64,000 nt of DNA, from contig OZ241208.1 of NCBI GenBank assembly GCA_965199665.1, positions 1,178,001 through 1,242,000 of the forward strand. The letters run 5' to 3'. Position numbers and translations under genes: made by a program. The notes beneath the pieces are model-generated. The model saw only the letters and a program-made list of their open reading frames with translations, made no database searches and was not told where the DNA came from. Position 1 is the stretch's first letter. Every line of letters begins with the position of its first letter. Positions 33,704 through 43,941 of the stretch are shown piece after piece. The DNA is from JAVVHH01 sp965199665 (GTDB taxonomy: Bacteria; Pseudomonadota; Alphaproteobacteria; Acetobacterales; Acetobacteraceae).

Positions 33704-34444
33704 ATGGCCGAGAACGATCCAATCATGCTCCTGACTGGCGCGAGCCGCGGTATCGGGCACGCGACGGTTAAGCTGTTCCAGGAGCGCGGCTGGAAGATCA
33801 TGACGGTGTCGCGGCAGCCATTCTCCGAGGAATGCCGTTGGCCGACGGCACGCTGGAGTCACATCCAGGCCGACCTGGCCGACCTGTCCTCGGTCGAGAG
33901 TATCGCCGCCGACGTCCGTTCGCGGCTGCCCGCGGGACAGTTGCACGCGCTGGTCAACAACGCCGGTATCTCGCCGAAGGGGCCGGACCGGTCGCGCCTG
34001 GGCGTGTTGGCGTCAGATGCGGAGACCTGGACGCGGGTGTTGAACGTCAACCTGGTCTCCACCGCGCTACTGGCGCGGGCGCTGCTGCCGGAGTTGGAGG
34101 CGGCGGGGGGCACGATCGTGAACGTGACGTCGATCGCCGGGTCGCGGGTGCACCCGTTCGCGGGGGTGGCGTATGCAGCGTCCAAAGCGGGGCTGGCGGC
34201 GCTGACGCGGGAGCTGGCGCATGAGTTCGGGCCGCGCGGAGTTCGGGCCAACGCCATTGCACCGGGGGAAATCGAGACCTCGATCCTCTCGCCGGGTACG
34301 GATGAATTGGTTGCCAACGAGGTGCCGATGGGTCGGCTGGGCGTGCCGCGCGAGGTCGCGGAAACCATCCACTTCCTGTGCTCGGGCGCGTCCTCCTACA
34401 TCAATGGCGCGGAGATCCACATCAGCGGCGGGCAGCACGTCTAA
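33704..34444 (+). CDS. Short-chain dehydrogenase/reductase
   Basis: The product is 246 residues. Classical SDR marks: nucleotide motif LLTGASRGIGHAT, LVNNAGISPK, catalytic Ser in VNVTSIAGSR, YAASKAGLAAL (Tyr and Lys), and the C-terminal SSYINGAEIHISGGQHV. After TGASRGIG there is no clear choice between NAD and NADP. It follows the flavoprotein by 9 bases and may share its transcript. Substrate unknown. Its stop lies 11 bases from the stop of the convergent RND pump gene. Confidence 0.9.
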   Translation: MAENDPIMLLTGASRGIGHATVKLFQERGWKIMTVSRQPFSEECRWPTARWSHIQADLADLSSVESIAADVRSRLPAGQLHALVNNAGISPKGPDRSRLGVLASDAETWTRVLNVNLVSTALLARALLPELEAAGGTIVNVTSIAGSRVHPFAGVAYAASKAGLAALTRELAHEFGPRGVRANAIAPGEIETSILSPGTDELVANEVPMGRLGVPREVAETIHFLCSGASSYINGAEIHISGGQHV

Positions 34445-34455
34445 CGGATCCCGGC

Positions 34456-37400
34456 TCACTCGGCCGGTTGCAGGGCCTTGAGGCGGACGCGGCGTCGGTT
34501 GGTGAGGCGCTCGAGGGCCAGGTAGATCACCGGGGTCGTGTAAAGGGTCAGCGCCTGGGAAACGATCAGGCCGCCGACGACCGAGATGCCGAGCGGCTGG
34601 CGGAACTCCCAGCCCACACCGCCGGTGAGGATCAGCGGGACGGCACCGAACAAGGCGGCCAGCGTGGTCATGATGATGGGCCGGAACCGCTCCACGGCGG
34701 CGGAGCGGATCGCCTCCTCCGGCGATAGGCCACCCTCGCGTTCGGCCTCCAGCGCGAAGTCCACCAGCATGATGGCGTTCTTCTTGACGATGCCCATCAG
34801 CAGCACGATGCCGATGATCGTGAGTATCCCCAACTCGCCCCCGGTCACGATCACGGCCAGCAGGGCGCCCAGCCCGGCCGATGGCAGGGTCGACAGGATG
34901 GTGATCGGGTGCAGCAGGCTCTCGTAGAGCACGCCGAGCACGATATAGATCGTCAGCAGCGCGGCGCCGATCAGCATGGGCTGGCTCGAGAGCGATTGCT
35001 GCAGGAACTTGGCATTGCCGGCAAAATCGGTGCGCACCGTCTCCGGCATGCGCAGCCCGGCGGCCGTGCGGCTCACCAGCTCGATCGCGTCGCCCTGGCT
35101 CATGCCGGGCTTGAGGTTGAAGCTGATGTTGGCGGCTGGGAACTGGCTGCGGTGCCGCACGGCCAGCGGCGAGGTGTCGCGCTCGAGCTTGGTGACGCTG
35201 CCGATGGGGATCTGGGCGCCGTTGGCGCCAGGGACGTAGAGCCGGTCGAGCTGTTGCGGGGCGGTCTGCAGGCTCGGCAGCGTTTCCAGCACCACCCGAT
35301 ACTGATTGCGCTGAGTGTAGATGATGGAGACCTGGCGCTGGGAGTAGGCGTTGTTGAGCGCGGAATCGATGGCGCTGACCGAGACGCCGAGCCGGGCGGC
35401 CGCGTCACGGTCGATGACGACGTTGGCCTGCGGGCCGGCTTTGTCCTGGTCGCTGCTGACGTCTTCGATGCCCGGGGCGTCCCGCAGCGCTTCCACGAGC
35501 GTGTTGGTCCAGCGGCGGAGTTCCTCGATGTTCTGGTCGAGCAGCACGAACTGGAAGCCCGAGCCGCTCGAACTGCCGCCGCCGCGGAGGTCCTGCGCCG
35601 ACCACAGGATGGTCTGCACGCCCGCCATCTGCATCAGCTTGGGGCGTAGCCGGGCGATGACCTGCTCGCTGCTGATCTTGCGCTCCTCCAGCGGCTTGAG
35701 GTCGATGCCGAGTTGTCCGCGATTGATGGACGACCAGCCGGAGGTGATGCCGATCGTGCTGTAGACGTCGGCGACCGCCGGGTCGGCAAGAAGGGTGTCG
35801 ACCACACGCTTCTGGCGCTCGGCCATGGCGGTGAAGCTGATGTCGGGGCTGGCGAGCGTGAAGCCCTGCAGCAACCCGGTATCCTGGATCGGCATGAAGC
35901 CTTTCGGCACCACGCCGTACAGCTTGATCGTGGCGACCAGCACGAGGAGCGTGACGACCAGCATGGTCTTGTGCCAGCGCAGCGCCACGGTGAGGCTGCG
36001 GCCGTAAGCGTCCTGGACGGTGCGGAAGGCTCCGTCGATCCGCCGGTCGACGGCGCCCCAGAAGCCTTTCGCAGGCCCGGTATGCTTCATGAAGCGGCCG
36101 CATAGCATCGGGGTCAGGGTGAGCGACACCACGGCGGAGATGGCGATGGCGACGGTGAGCACCATGGCGAATTCGTGGAACAACCGGCCGACCAGCCCGC
36201 CCATGAAGATGATCGGGATGAACACGGCCACCAGCGAGATGCTGATGGAGATCACGGTGAAGCCGATCTGCTTGGCACCGACGAAGGCGGCGGCCAGTGG
36301 CGACAAGCCGCGTTCCTGGCAGCGGAAGATGTTCTCGATCATGACGATCGCGTCGTCGACCACGAAGCCGACGGAGATGGTCAGCGCCATGAGGGAAAAG
36401 TTGTTGAGGCTGTAGCCGAGCAGGTACATCGCCCCCAGCGTGCCGGCGATGCTGAGCGGGACGGTGACCGCGGCGGCCAGGGTCGGGATGACCCGGCGCA
36501 TGAAGATCGCGACCACCATCAGTACCAGGGCGACGCTGATCAGCATGGTCTGCTCGACGTGCCCGACGCTGGCGCGGATGGTCGCGGTCCGGTCGGAAAG
36601 AGACGTCACGTGAATGTCGCTCGGCAGCCAGGCCAGCAGTTGCGGCAGCGCGGCCTTCACGCGGTCCACCGTGTCGATCACGTTGGCGCCGGCAGCTTTG
36701 GTGATGGTGAGCAGAATGGCGGGGTGGGTGCCCTGCCACGCGGCCAGCTTGGTATTGGCCACGCTGTTGGTCACGCTGGCGATGTCGCCCAGGCGGACCA
36801 CGGCGCCGTTGCTGGTCTTCAGCACCAGCCGCGCATACTCCTCCGCCTGTCCGATCTGGCCGTTCAGCAGGATCATCTCGGCCCGGTCCGGCCCTTCGAT
36901 CTCGCCGGTCGGTCCGTTCACATTGGCGGCCCGGATGGTGTTGTAGACGTCCTGGCTCGACAGTCCGGCCGCCCGCAGCGCCGCCGGATTGAGGCGGACG
37001 CGGACGGCCGGCTTCTCCGCGCCGTTGACGGTGACTTGGCTCACGCCTTCGACCTGGCTGAGGCGCTGGGCCAGGATGGTGTCGGCGGAATCGTAGAGCT
37101 GCGCGGTGGTGAGCCGGTCCGAGGTGAGGGAGAGCGTCAGCACCGGGATCTCGGCCGGATTGAACTTGCGGTAGTAGGGCCGGGTCGGCAGGTCGGCCGG
37201 CAAGTCGGTAGTGGCAGCGTTGATGGCGGCCTGGACGTCGTGCGCGGCGCCCTCGAGGTCCCGGCTGATCTCGAATTGCAGCACGATGGAGGTGCTGCCG
37301 GTGCTGGAGGTGCTGGTCAGTTCCGACACCCCGGGGATCTCGCCCAGGCGGCGCTCGAGCGGGGCGGCGATGCTGGCCGCCATGGTTTCCGGGTCGGCGC

Positions 37401-37557
37401 CGGGGCGGCCGGCGAACACCACGATGGTCGGAATGTCCACGCTCGGCAGCGGCGCGACCGGCAGAAAGCGGACCGCAACGAGGCCGATCAGCAGGATACC
37501 GACGGCGAGCAGGATGGTCGCGACCGGCCGGCGGATGAAAGGGGCAGAGAAGTTCAT
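34456..37557 (-). CDS. mdtC: RND multidrug efflux pump, MdtC-like
   Basis: The product is 1033 residues. N-terminus NFSAPFIRRPVATILLAVGIL; proton-relay Asp pair in TM4, GFVVDDAIVMIEN; Lys in the TM10 region, GIVKKNAIMLVDFALEAER. These are features of the HAE-1 drug-efflux group, not the metal (HME) group. Twelve membrane helices and two large periplasmic loops are expected. It is the last gene of an eight-gene operon and overlaps the MdtB-like gene as ATGA. MdtB and MdtC are known to form mixed trimers in E. coli (2 B : 1 C), which fits the tandem arrangement. Confidence 0.95.
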   Translation of the reverse strand: MNFSAPFIRRPVATILLAVGILLIGLVAVRFLPVAPLPSVDIPTIVVFAGRPGADPETMAASIAAPLERRLGEIPGVSELTSTSSTGSTSIVLQFEISRDLEGAAHDVQAAINAATTDLPADLPTRPYYRKFNPAEIPVLTLSLTSDRLTTAQLYDSADTILAQRLSQVEGVSQVTVNGAEKPAVRVRLNPAALRAAGLSSQDVYNTIRAANVNGPTGEIEGPDRAEMILLNGQIGQAEEYARLVLKTSNGAVVRLGDIASVTNSVANTKLAAWQGTHPAILLTITKAAGANVIDTVDRVKAALPQLLAWLPSDIHVTSLSDRTATIRASVGHVEQTMLISVALVLMVVAIFMRRVIPTLAAAVTVPLSIAGTLGAMYLLGYSLNNFSLMALTISVGFVVDDAIVMIENIFRCQERGLSPLAAAFVGAKQIGFTVISISISLVAVFIPIIFMGGLVGRLFHEFAMVLTVAIAISAVVSLTLTPMLCGRFMKHTGPAKGFWGAVDRRIDGAFRTVQDAYGRSLTVALRWHKTMLVVTLLVLVATIKLYGVVPKGFMPIQDTGLLQGFTLASPDISFTAMAERQKRVVDTLLADPAVADVYSTIGITSGWSSINRGQLGIDLKPLEERKISSEQVIARLRPKLMQMAGVQTILWSAQDLRGGGSSSGSGFQFVLLDQNIEELRRWTNTLVEALRDAPGIEDVSSDQDKAGPQANVVIDRDAAARLGVSVSAIDSALNNAYSQRQVSIIYTQRNQYRVVLETLPSLQTAPQQLDRLYVPGANGAQIPIGSVTKLERDTSPLAVRHRSQFPAANISFNLKPGMSQGDAIELVSRTAAGLRMPETVRTDFAGNAKFLQQSLSSQPMLIGAALLTIYIVLGVLYESLLHPITILSTLPSAGLGALLAVIVTGGELGILTIIGIVLLMGIVKKNAIMLVDFALEAEREGGLSPEEAIRSAAVERFRPIIMTTLAALFGAVPLILTGGVGWEFRQPLGISVVGGLIVSQALTLYTTPVIYLALERLTNRRRVRLKALQPAE

Positions 37558-40500
37558 TCGGCGGGCAGCGGCTTAGGGGTGCCGACGAAGCGAAGGCGGA
37601 GGCGCTCGAAGAACAGGTAGATCACCGGCGTGGTATACAGCGTCAGCGCCTGCGACAGGATCAGACCACCGACGATGGTCACGCCGAGCGGATAGCGCAG
37701 CTCGGACCCGGTGCCGTTCTCCAGCATCAGCGGCAGAGCGCCGAGCAGGGCGGCGGCGGTGGTCATGGTGATCGGACGGTAGCGCAGGAGGCACGCGGCT
37801 TCGATCGCCTGCCGCGGGGTCATGCCGCGCTCACGCTCGGCCTCCAGCGCGAAATCGATCATGATGATGGCGTTCTTCTTGACGATGCCCATCAGCAGCA
37901 CGATGCCGACCAGCACGACGATCGAAAGGTCCTGGCCGGCCAGCATGAGGGCGAGCAGCGCGCCGATGCCGGCGGAGGGGAGGGTGGAGAGGATGGTGAT
38001 CGGGTGGATGGTGCTCTCGTAGAGCACCCCCAGCACGATGTAGATCACCACCACGGCAGCGCCGATGAGCCAGGGCTCGCTGGCCAGGCTGGCCTGGAAC
38101 TCCGCCGCATCGCCCGAGTAGCTGCCGACGATGGTGGGCGGCATGCCGATGTCGCGCTCGGCCTGCGCGACCGCTTCGACCGCGTGGCTCAGGCTCGCGC
38201 CGTCGGCGAGGTTGAAGCTGACGGTCACGGACGGGAACTGCGCCTGGTGCGTGATGGCCAGCGGCGCCGTGGTGCGTTCGATGCTCGCGATGGCGGAGAG
38301 CGGCACCTGGGCGCCGTTCAGGCCCGGGATGCGCAGCCGGTCCAGCGACAGGGAGTTGCCCTGCCAACTCGGATTGGCTTCCAGCACGACCCGGTATTGG
38401 TTGGCTTGGCTGAAGATGGTGCTGACCTGGCGTTGGCCGAACGCGTCGTAGAGCGCGTCCTGCACTTCCTGCATCGTTACGCCGAGCCGCATGGCGGAGT
38501 CGCGGTCGACGTTGACGCGAAGCGCGAAGCCGTCCGTCTGCTGGTCGGTGGCGACGTCTCTCAGATCGGGCACCTGGCGGAGGCGGTCGACCAGCCGGGG
38601 CGCCCATAGGTTCAGCTCGAGCGAGTCGGTATCCATCAGCGTGTATTGGAATTGCGTGCGGCTGACCCGCGTGCCGATCTGGATGTCCTGCACGGGCTGC
38701 ATGAACACGCTCATGCCCGGCGTGTCGCCCATCGCGCGGCCGAGCCGGGCGATGACGGTTTGCACGTCGTCGCGCTCCGGGCGGGGCTTGAGCGCGATGG
38801 TCAGCCGCCCGGTGTTGGGCGTCGCGTTAATGGTGCCGGCCCCCACGAAGGAGGCGACGCCGGCGACCGCCGGGTCCTTGCGGGCGATCTCGGCCAGTTG
38901 GGTCTGCAGCGCCTGCATGCGCGGCACGGACGCGCTCTGCGCCGCCTCCGTCACGGCGATGATCAGCCCGGTGTCCTGTGACGGCAGGAAGCCTTTCGGG
39001 ATGGCGATGTAGAGGGCGACGGTCCCGAACACGGTGGCCACCGCGACCAGCAGCGTGATGCCCTGGAAACGGAGCGCGATCATGAGCGTGCGATGGTAGA
39101 AGCGTGCGGACCAGTCGAAGCCGCGCTCGAACCACCGGGTCAGCCAGCCCGGCGTCTCCTCCCGGCGCAGCAGCCGGCCGCACATCATCGGAGTCAGGGT
39201 TAACGACACGACGGCGGAAACCACGACGGACGTGCTGAGCACGACGGCGAACTCGTTGAACAGCCGACCGACCACGCCCGTCATGAACAGCAGCGGGATG
39301 AACACGGCGACCAGCGAGACGGTGAGCGAGACGATGGTGAAGCCGATCTGCCGGGAGCCGCGATAGGCGGCTTCCAGCGGGGAGTAGCCTTCCTCGATGT
39401 AGCGGACGACGTTCTCGATCATGACGATCGCGTCGTCGACGACGAAGCCGGTCGCCACCGTGAGCGCCATGAGGCTGAGGTTGTCCAGACTGTAGCCGCA
39501 CAGGGCCATCACGCCGAACGTGCCGATCAGCGAGAGGGGCAGGGCCACGGCGGGGATCAGCGTGGCGCGGGCGCTGCGCAGGAACAGGTAGATCACGAAC
39601 ACGACGAGCCCGATGGCGAGCACCAGGGTATATTGAACGTCGGCCACGGAGGCGCGGATGGTTTCCGTGCGGTCGGTCACGGCCTGCATGGTGACCTGCG
39701 CCGGGATGGAGCGCTGCAGCGCCGGCATCGCTTCGCGGATGGCGGCCACGGTGGCGACGATGTTGGCGCCGGGCTGCCGCTGGATGTCGAGAATGACGGC
39801 GGACTTGCCGTTGTACCAGCCGGCGACGCGATCGTTCTCGACCCCACCGACGACGGAGCCGACATCGGACAGGCGGACGGGCGCACCGTTCTTGTAAGCG
39901 ACGATGACGGCGTTGTACTGGTCGGGCGAGAGAAGCTGGTCGTTGGCGCCGACGGCGTAGGCCTGGCGTGTGCCGTCGAACCCGCCCTTGGCGCCATTGA
40001 CGTTGGCGGCCGCGACCGCGGTTCGCACGTCCTCCATCGCCAGGCCGTAGGCGGCAACGCGGGCGGGGTCGATCCGCACGCGGATGGCCGGGCGCAGGTT
40101 ACCCTGGACCGTCACTTTGCCGACGCCGTCGATCTGGCTGAGCTTGGGCTGCAGGATGGTGTCGGCGGCGTCGCTGATCTTGTCGATCGATATCGCGTCC
40201 GAGGTCAGCGCGAGGGAAAGGATCGGCGCGTCGGCCGGGTTCACCTTGGAGTAGACCGGCGGGTAGGGGAGGGTGCTGGGCAGCGTGCCGGCGGCCGCGT
40301 TGATGGCGGCCTGCACGTCCTGCGCGGCGCTGTCCATCTTGCGGTTCAGGTTGAAGGTGAGCGTGATTTGGCTGGTGCCCTGGCTCGAGGTCGACGTCAT
40401 CGACTGCAGCCCGGTGATTTGGCCGAACTGCCGCTCGAGCGAAGCGGTGATGAGGGTCGCCACCGTGTCCGGCCCGGCACCGGGGAGCTGGGTGGTCACC

Positions 40501-40637
40501 TGGATGGTCGGGAAATCGACCGATGGGAGTGCGGAAAGCGGCAGCGCGCGGTAGCCCAGGATGCCCGAGAGCAGCACCGCGACCGCGAGCAGCGAGGTCG
40601 CGATCGGACGGGCGATGAACGGGGCCGATATGTTCAT
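37554..40637 (-). CDS. mdtB: RND multidrug efflux pump, MdtB-like
   Basis: The product is 1027 residues with the MdtB-like start NISAPFIARPIATSLLAVAVLL and PLSALPSVDFPTIQV. The TM4 relay is GFVVDDAIVMIENV and the TM10 region GIVKKNAIIMIDFALEAER. With the MdtC-like partner it should form the inner-membrane proton-driven pump that receives substrate from periplasm or membrane. It starts 7 bases after the glutathione S-transferase gene. The operon is headed by an ECF sigma factor, implying stress induction. Confidence 0.95.
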   Translation of the reverse strand: MNISAPFIARPIATSLLAVAVLLSGILGYRALPLSALPSVDFPTIQVTTQLPGAGPDTVATLITASLERQFGQITGLQSMTSTSSQGTSQITLTFNLNRKMDSAAQDVQAAINAAAGTLPSTLPYPPVYSKVNPADAPILSLALTSDAISIDKISDAADTILQPKLSQIDGVGKVTVQGNLRPAIRVRIDPARVAAYGLAMEDVRTAVAAANVNGAKGGFDGTRQAYAVGANDQLLSPDQYNAVIVAYKNGAPVRLSDVGSVVGGVENDRVAGWYNGKSAVILDIQRQPGANIVATVAAIREAMPALQRSIPAQVTMQAVTDRTETIRASVADVQYTLVLAIGLVVFVIYLFLRSARATLIPAVALPLSLIGTFGVMALCGYSLDNLSLMALTVATGFVVDDAIVMIENVVRYIEEGYSPLEAAYRGSRQIGFTIVSLTVSLVAVFIPLLFMTGVVGRLFNEFAVVLSTSVVVSAVVSLTLTPMMCGRLLRREETPGWLTRWFERGFDWSARFYHRTLMIALRFQGITLLVAVATVFGTVALYIAIPKGFLPSQDTGLIIAVTEAAQSASVPRMQALQTQLAEIARKDPAVAGVASFVGAGTINATPNTGRLTIALKPRPERDDVQTVIARLGRAMGDTPGMSVFMQPVQDIQIGTRVSRTQFQYTLMDTDSLELNLWAPRLVDRLRQVPDLRDVATDQQTDGFALRVNVDRDSAMRLGVTMQEVQDALYDAFGQRQVSTIFSQANQYRVVLEANPSWQGNSLSLDRLRIPGLNGAQVPLSAIASIERTTAPLAITHQAQFPSVTVSFNLADGASLSHAVEAVAQAERDIGMPPTIVGSYSGDAAEFQASLASEPWLIGAAVVVIYIVLGVLYESTIHPITILSTLPSAGIGALLALMLAGQDLSIVVLVGIVLLMGIVKKNAIIMIDFALEAERERGMTPRQAIEAACLLRYRPITMTTAAALLGALPLMLENGTGSELRYPLGVTIVGGLILSQALTLYTTPVIYLFFERLRLRFVGTPKPLPAE

Positions 40638-40644
40638 GCGGCGA

Positions 40645-41259
40645 TCAGTCCTGCATCGCCTTGAGGGCGCCGTCCTCGTCGGTCACTTTGCGGACCGAGG
40701 CGCGCCCGGCAATGCGGCCCGCGTAGGCGGCGAAGGCGGGCCGCGAGGGCAGCAGGCCGAATTGCAACATCCAGCCCAGGGCGGTGCCCCACAGGATGTC
40801 GGCCGCCGTGAAGCGTTCGCCGAGCAGGAAGGGGCCGGGCGCCAGCTGCGCCTCGAGCGCGTCGACCACCGCGTCGAAGGAACCGTAGGGGGACATGCGG
40901 GGGTTGCCAGGATCGCGGTGCATGTAGCGGTCCACCATCGCGGGTTCGAAGCTCGCGCCGTAGAAGGCGAGCCAGCGCAGATAGGGGCCGCGCAGGGGAT
41001 CACCGATCGGGGGTGCGAGGCCGCGCTGGGGCAATGCATCGGCCAAGTACATATAGATGGCCGATTGTTCCGTGATCACCGCGCCGTCGTGTACGATCGT
41101 GGGCAGCTTGCCGAGCGGGTTGATCTGAAGGAAATCCGCCATGCGTTGCTCGCCGCGGCCGAGATCGAGCACATGGAGGTCGTACTCGGCGCCGAGTTCC
41201 TCCAGCAGGATGCGCACGCCCGTCGCGCGGGTGGCGGGCGCGTAATAGAGCGTCAGCAC
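40645..41259 (-). CDS. Glutathione S-transferase
   Basis: The product is 204 residues from GTG 41259, nine bases after GAGGAG. The N-terminal thioredoxin fold reads LTLYYAPATRATGVRILLEELGAEYDLHVLDL, with NPLGKLPTIVHDGAVITEQSAI giving the cis-Pro and the glutathione-gamma-Glu contact (EQSA). The C-terminal helical domain has the family helix FLLGERFTAADILWGTALGW. It probably conjugates or reduces electrophiles. It sits between the membrane-fusion and pump genes of the RND operon, 13 and 7 bases from its neighbours, so its product may prepare conjugates for export (inference). Confidence 0.9.
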   Translation of the reverse strand: MLTLYYAPATRATGVRILLEELGAEYDLHVLDLGRGEQRMADFLQINPLGKLPTIVHDGAVITEQSAIYMYLADALPQRGLAPPIGDPLRGPYLRWLAFYGASFEPAMVDRYMHRDPGNPRMSPYGSFDAVVDALEAQLAPGPFLLGERFTAADILWGTALGWMLQFGLLPSRPAFAAYAGRIAGRASVRKVTDEDGALKAMQD

Positions 41260-41272
41260 GGCACGATTCTCC

Positions 41273-42523
41273 TCAAGAGCTGTTCCGCCGCCGCTGGGCG
41301 CCGGGGGCTGCCCGGTCGCGCGCGGGCACGGCGTCCGGCGCATCGCCGTTCGGTCCCGCCACCGCGACCCGGCCGCCATCGACCACGCGCTGCGCCCCGT
41401 CGATCACGACGCGGTCGCCGGGCTTGATGCCGCCGAGCACGATGGTGGTCTGGTCGTCCTCGTGCCCGATCGTGACAGGGCGCCGGGTGGCCGTGTTGTC
41501 CTCGTTGACGACGAACACGTAAGGGCCTTGCGGACCGCGCTGCACCGCCGGCGTCGGTACGGTGTTGACGCCAGTTTCCGTGGTCGCGAGCAGGCGGACG
41601 TCGACAAAGCCGCCCGGCCACAGTTTCAGTCCGTCATTGGGGAAGGTAGCCTTGAGCTTGATGGTGCCGGTCGCCGGGTCGACCTGGTTGTCCAGCACGG
41701 CGAGCTTGCCGCGGTCGATCACGACGGCATCGTTGATCGTCGTCGCGCCAGCCCGCACGGCGAGCACCTCCGGCATGCCCGCGGCCATCGAGCTGGCGAT
41801 CTGCGGCAGTGCTTGCTGCGGCAAGGTGAACACCACGGAGATCGGCTTGAGCTGTGTCAGCACGGTGATCGGGACCGTGTCGCCGGAGTGGACGATGTTG
41901 CCGACGTCCACCTGACGCAGGCCGACCCGGCCGTCGAACGGCGCGGTGATGGTCGCGTAGCCGAGCTGGGTGCGTGCGGTGTCGATTTGGGCCTGATCGC
42001 CGCGGACCAGCGCCTCGACCTGGGCGACCTGGGCGCGGGCGGTGTCGGATTGCTGGGCGCTGCTGTAATTGGAGGCGACCAGCTTGGCGTAGCGGCTCGC
42101 GTCCAGGCGGGCGTTGGCCAGGTTGGCCTCGTCCTGCTGCTTCTTGGCGACTGCCGCGTCCAGCGTGGCTTGGAACGGGCGCGGGTCCACGCGGGCCAGA
42201 ACGTCGCCGGCCTTGACGTCCTGGCCTTCCGTGAAGCGAACCTCGACCAGCGGGCCGTCGACCATGGCGCGGACGGAGACGAGGTTGAACGCCTGCACCG
42301 TGCCGAGCGCGTCCAGATAGATGGGAACGTCCGCGATCTTGCTGGCGGCGGCCAGGACCGGGACGGGGGTGCTGGCATCGCCGCCGCTGCGGCGGCCGCG
42401 GCCACCGCCGCCAGCGGTTCGCTGGGCGGCAGGCTCGGTGCCGGCCTGGTGCTCGTGCCACCACCAATAGCCGCCGCCGCCGACCAGGGCGAGCAGGACA
42501 AGCGCGATAACGGCGCGTTTCAA
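41273..42523 (-). CDS. mdtA: RND periplasmic adaptor (membrane-fusion protein), MdtA-like
   Basis: The product is 416 residues. TTG start overlaps the channel stop as TTGA. An N-terminal membrane anchor (ALVLLALVGGGGYWWW) precedes the mature part with the lipoyl half-motifs (VEVRFTEGQDVKAGDVLARVDPRP and ATITAPFDGRVGLRQVDVGNIV), the alpha-hairpin between them, and the beta-barrel region. A poly-Gly/Arg stretch (GGGGRGRRSGG) lies after the anchor, and the C-terminus is a charged unstructured tail. It bridges the MdtBC pump and outer-membrane channel. Confidence 0.95.
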   Translation of the reverse strand: MKRAVIALVLLALVGGGGYWWWHEHQAGTEPAAQRTAGGGGRGRRSGGDASTPVPVLAAASKIADVPIYLDALGTVQAFNLVSVRAMVDGPLVEVRFTEGQDVKAGDVLARVDPRPFQATLDAAVAKKQQDEANLANARLDASRYAKLVASNYSSAQQSDTARAQVAQVEALVRGDQAQIDTARTQLGYATITAPFDGRVGLRQVDVGNIVHSGDTVPITVLTQLKPISVVFTLPQQALPQIASSMAAGMPEVLAVRAGATTINDAVVIDRGKLAVLDNQVDPATGTIKLKATFPNDGLKLWPGGFVDVRLLATTETGVNTVPTPAVQRGPQGPYVFVVNEDNTATRRPVTIGHEDDQTTIVLGGIKPGDRVVIDGAQRVVDGGRVAVAGPNGDAPDAVPARDRAAPGAQRRRNSS

Positions 42524-43941
42524 ACCACACCCCCGACCACGGAGAACCCGCCCCCGAGCGCCTTGTAGAGATTGATCAAGTATTGGAACTTGGAGAGCTG
42601 GATCTGGGTCAACAAGTCCAGGTCGTTGTACAGCGTCGTTTGCGTGTTGAGCGACGTGATGATGTCGATGGTTCCCGCCTGCAGCTGCGCCTGCGCGATG
42701 TCGGCCGAGCGCTGCGCGACGTCGATGGCGATGCGCTCGAGCCGTTCCTGTTCGCCGATCAGTTGCAGCCCGGTCAGCGCCTGCTCCACGTCGGTGAAGG
42801 CTTGCAGCACGGATTGGCGGTAGCCGGCGAGGAGTTCGGCGTAGCGCCCCTTGGCCTGGGCGAGCTGGCCGGTGCGCAGCCCGCCGTCGAAGATGGGCTG
42901 GATCAACGAGGCTGCGACCTGGGCGACCAGCGTGCCGGGGCCGGTCAGGGCGGAGAGCGCGGCGCTGGTCAGCCCGCCCGAGGCGGTGAGCGAGATATCA
43001 GGGTAGAAGGCAGCGCGGGCGGCACGGATGTTGGCGTTCTGCGACAGCAGCAGCGCCTCGTTGTAGGCCACGTCCGGTCGGCGGGCGAGCAACTCGCTCG
43101 GCAGGCCGGGGCCCACCACCGGAACCGGTATGTCGGCGAGCGAGCCGCCCTGGATCGTGACCCGCTCGGGCGGCAGGCCGATCAGGATGCCGAGGGCGAT
43201 CCGGTTCTGCTGGATGTTGTTGCGCAGCGCCGGTAGCGCGGCGACCTGGTTGGCCACCAGCGCCTCCTGCTGCGACACGTCCAGCGCGTTGGCGGTGCCG
43301 ACCGTCAACCGAGCCCGGTAGGCGCCGAGGATCTGCTGGGCGCTGCGCAGGTTGCGCTCGGCCACGCGCAGCCGGTCCTGGGCGGAGAGCAGCTGAAAGT
43401 AGGTGGATGCGACCGACGTCACGACGGCGAGCGCCACCGTCTCCTGGTCGAAGCGGGTGGCGACCGCGGTGGCCTGCGAGGCGGCGAGCAGTGCGCGGTT
43501 GCGGCCGAACAGGTCCAGATCGTAGCTGGCCGACAGGCCCACGCTGTAGGTCCGGCTATCGGTATAGGTATTGAGGCCGGTGATGACGGTGCGGCGCGTG
43601 CCCAGGCCGGTGCGGCTGTAGCTCGCGCTGGCATTGCCATCGACCGTCGGCAGCAGCGCCGAGCCGGAAACGCGGACCTGGGCGTCGGCCTGGATGACGC
43701 GCGCGGCGGCGGCGTTGAGGTCGTTGTTATAGACTTGCGCCCGCGAGATCAGGCCGTTCAGCTCCGGCGAGCCGAAATCGGCCCACCACCCAGTCGCGGG
43801 CCAGGCGGCCTGCGCGGTGGCCGGGGTCGCCTGGAAGCTGCCGGGAACGTCCAGCGACGGACGCAGGTAGTCGGGGCCGACGGAGCAGCCGGCCATCAAC
43901 AGGGCGCCCGCGAGCGCCCCCATCGCCGCTCGCCCCGTCAT
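42520..43941 (-). CDS. Outer-membrane efflux channel lipoprotein, NodT/TolC family
   Basis: The product is 473 residues. A signal peptide with lipobox ends LLMAGC (Cys19), then SVGPDYLRPSLDVP, the usual start of NodT-type channels. The two OEP repeats include YDLDLFGRNRALLAAS, the hairpin helices ALDVSQQEALVANQVAALPALRNNIQQNRIAL, and RRPDVAYNEALLLSQNANIRAARAAFYPDISLTA. It trimerises to give the outer-membrane duct for the RND complex. It overlaps both neighbours (ATGA with the sensor gene, TTGA with the adaptor). Confidence 0.95.
   Translation of the reverse strand: MTGRAAMGALAGALLMAGCSVGPDYLRPSLDVPGSFQATPATAQAAWPATGWWADFGSPELNGLISRAQVYNNDLNAAAARVIQADAQVRVSGSALLPTVDGNASASYSRTGLGTRRTVITGLNTYTDSRTYSVGLSASYDLDLFGRNRALLAASQATAVATRFDQETVALAVVTSVASTYFQLLSAQDRLRVAERNLRSAQQILGAYRARLTVGTANALDVSQQEALVANQVAALPALRNNIQQNRIALGILIGLPPERVTIQGGSLADIPVPVVGPGLPSELLARRPDVAYNEALLLSQNANIRAARAAFYPDISLTASGGLTSAALSALTGPGTLVAQVAASLIQPIFDGGLRTGQLAQAKGRYAELLAGYRQSVLQAFTDVEQALTGLQLIGEQERLERIAIDVAQRSADIAQAQLQAGTIDIITSLNTQTTLYNDLDLLTQIQLSKFQYLINLYKALGGGFSVVGGVV

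Noticed and set aside
35405..37620. Long frames on both strands opposite or within the RND pump genes
   Set aside because: The pump frames contain all RND motifs over 1000 residues; the others are composition-driven shadows.
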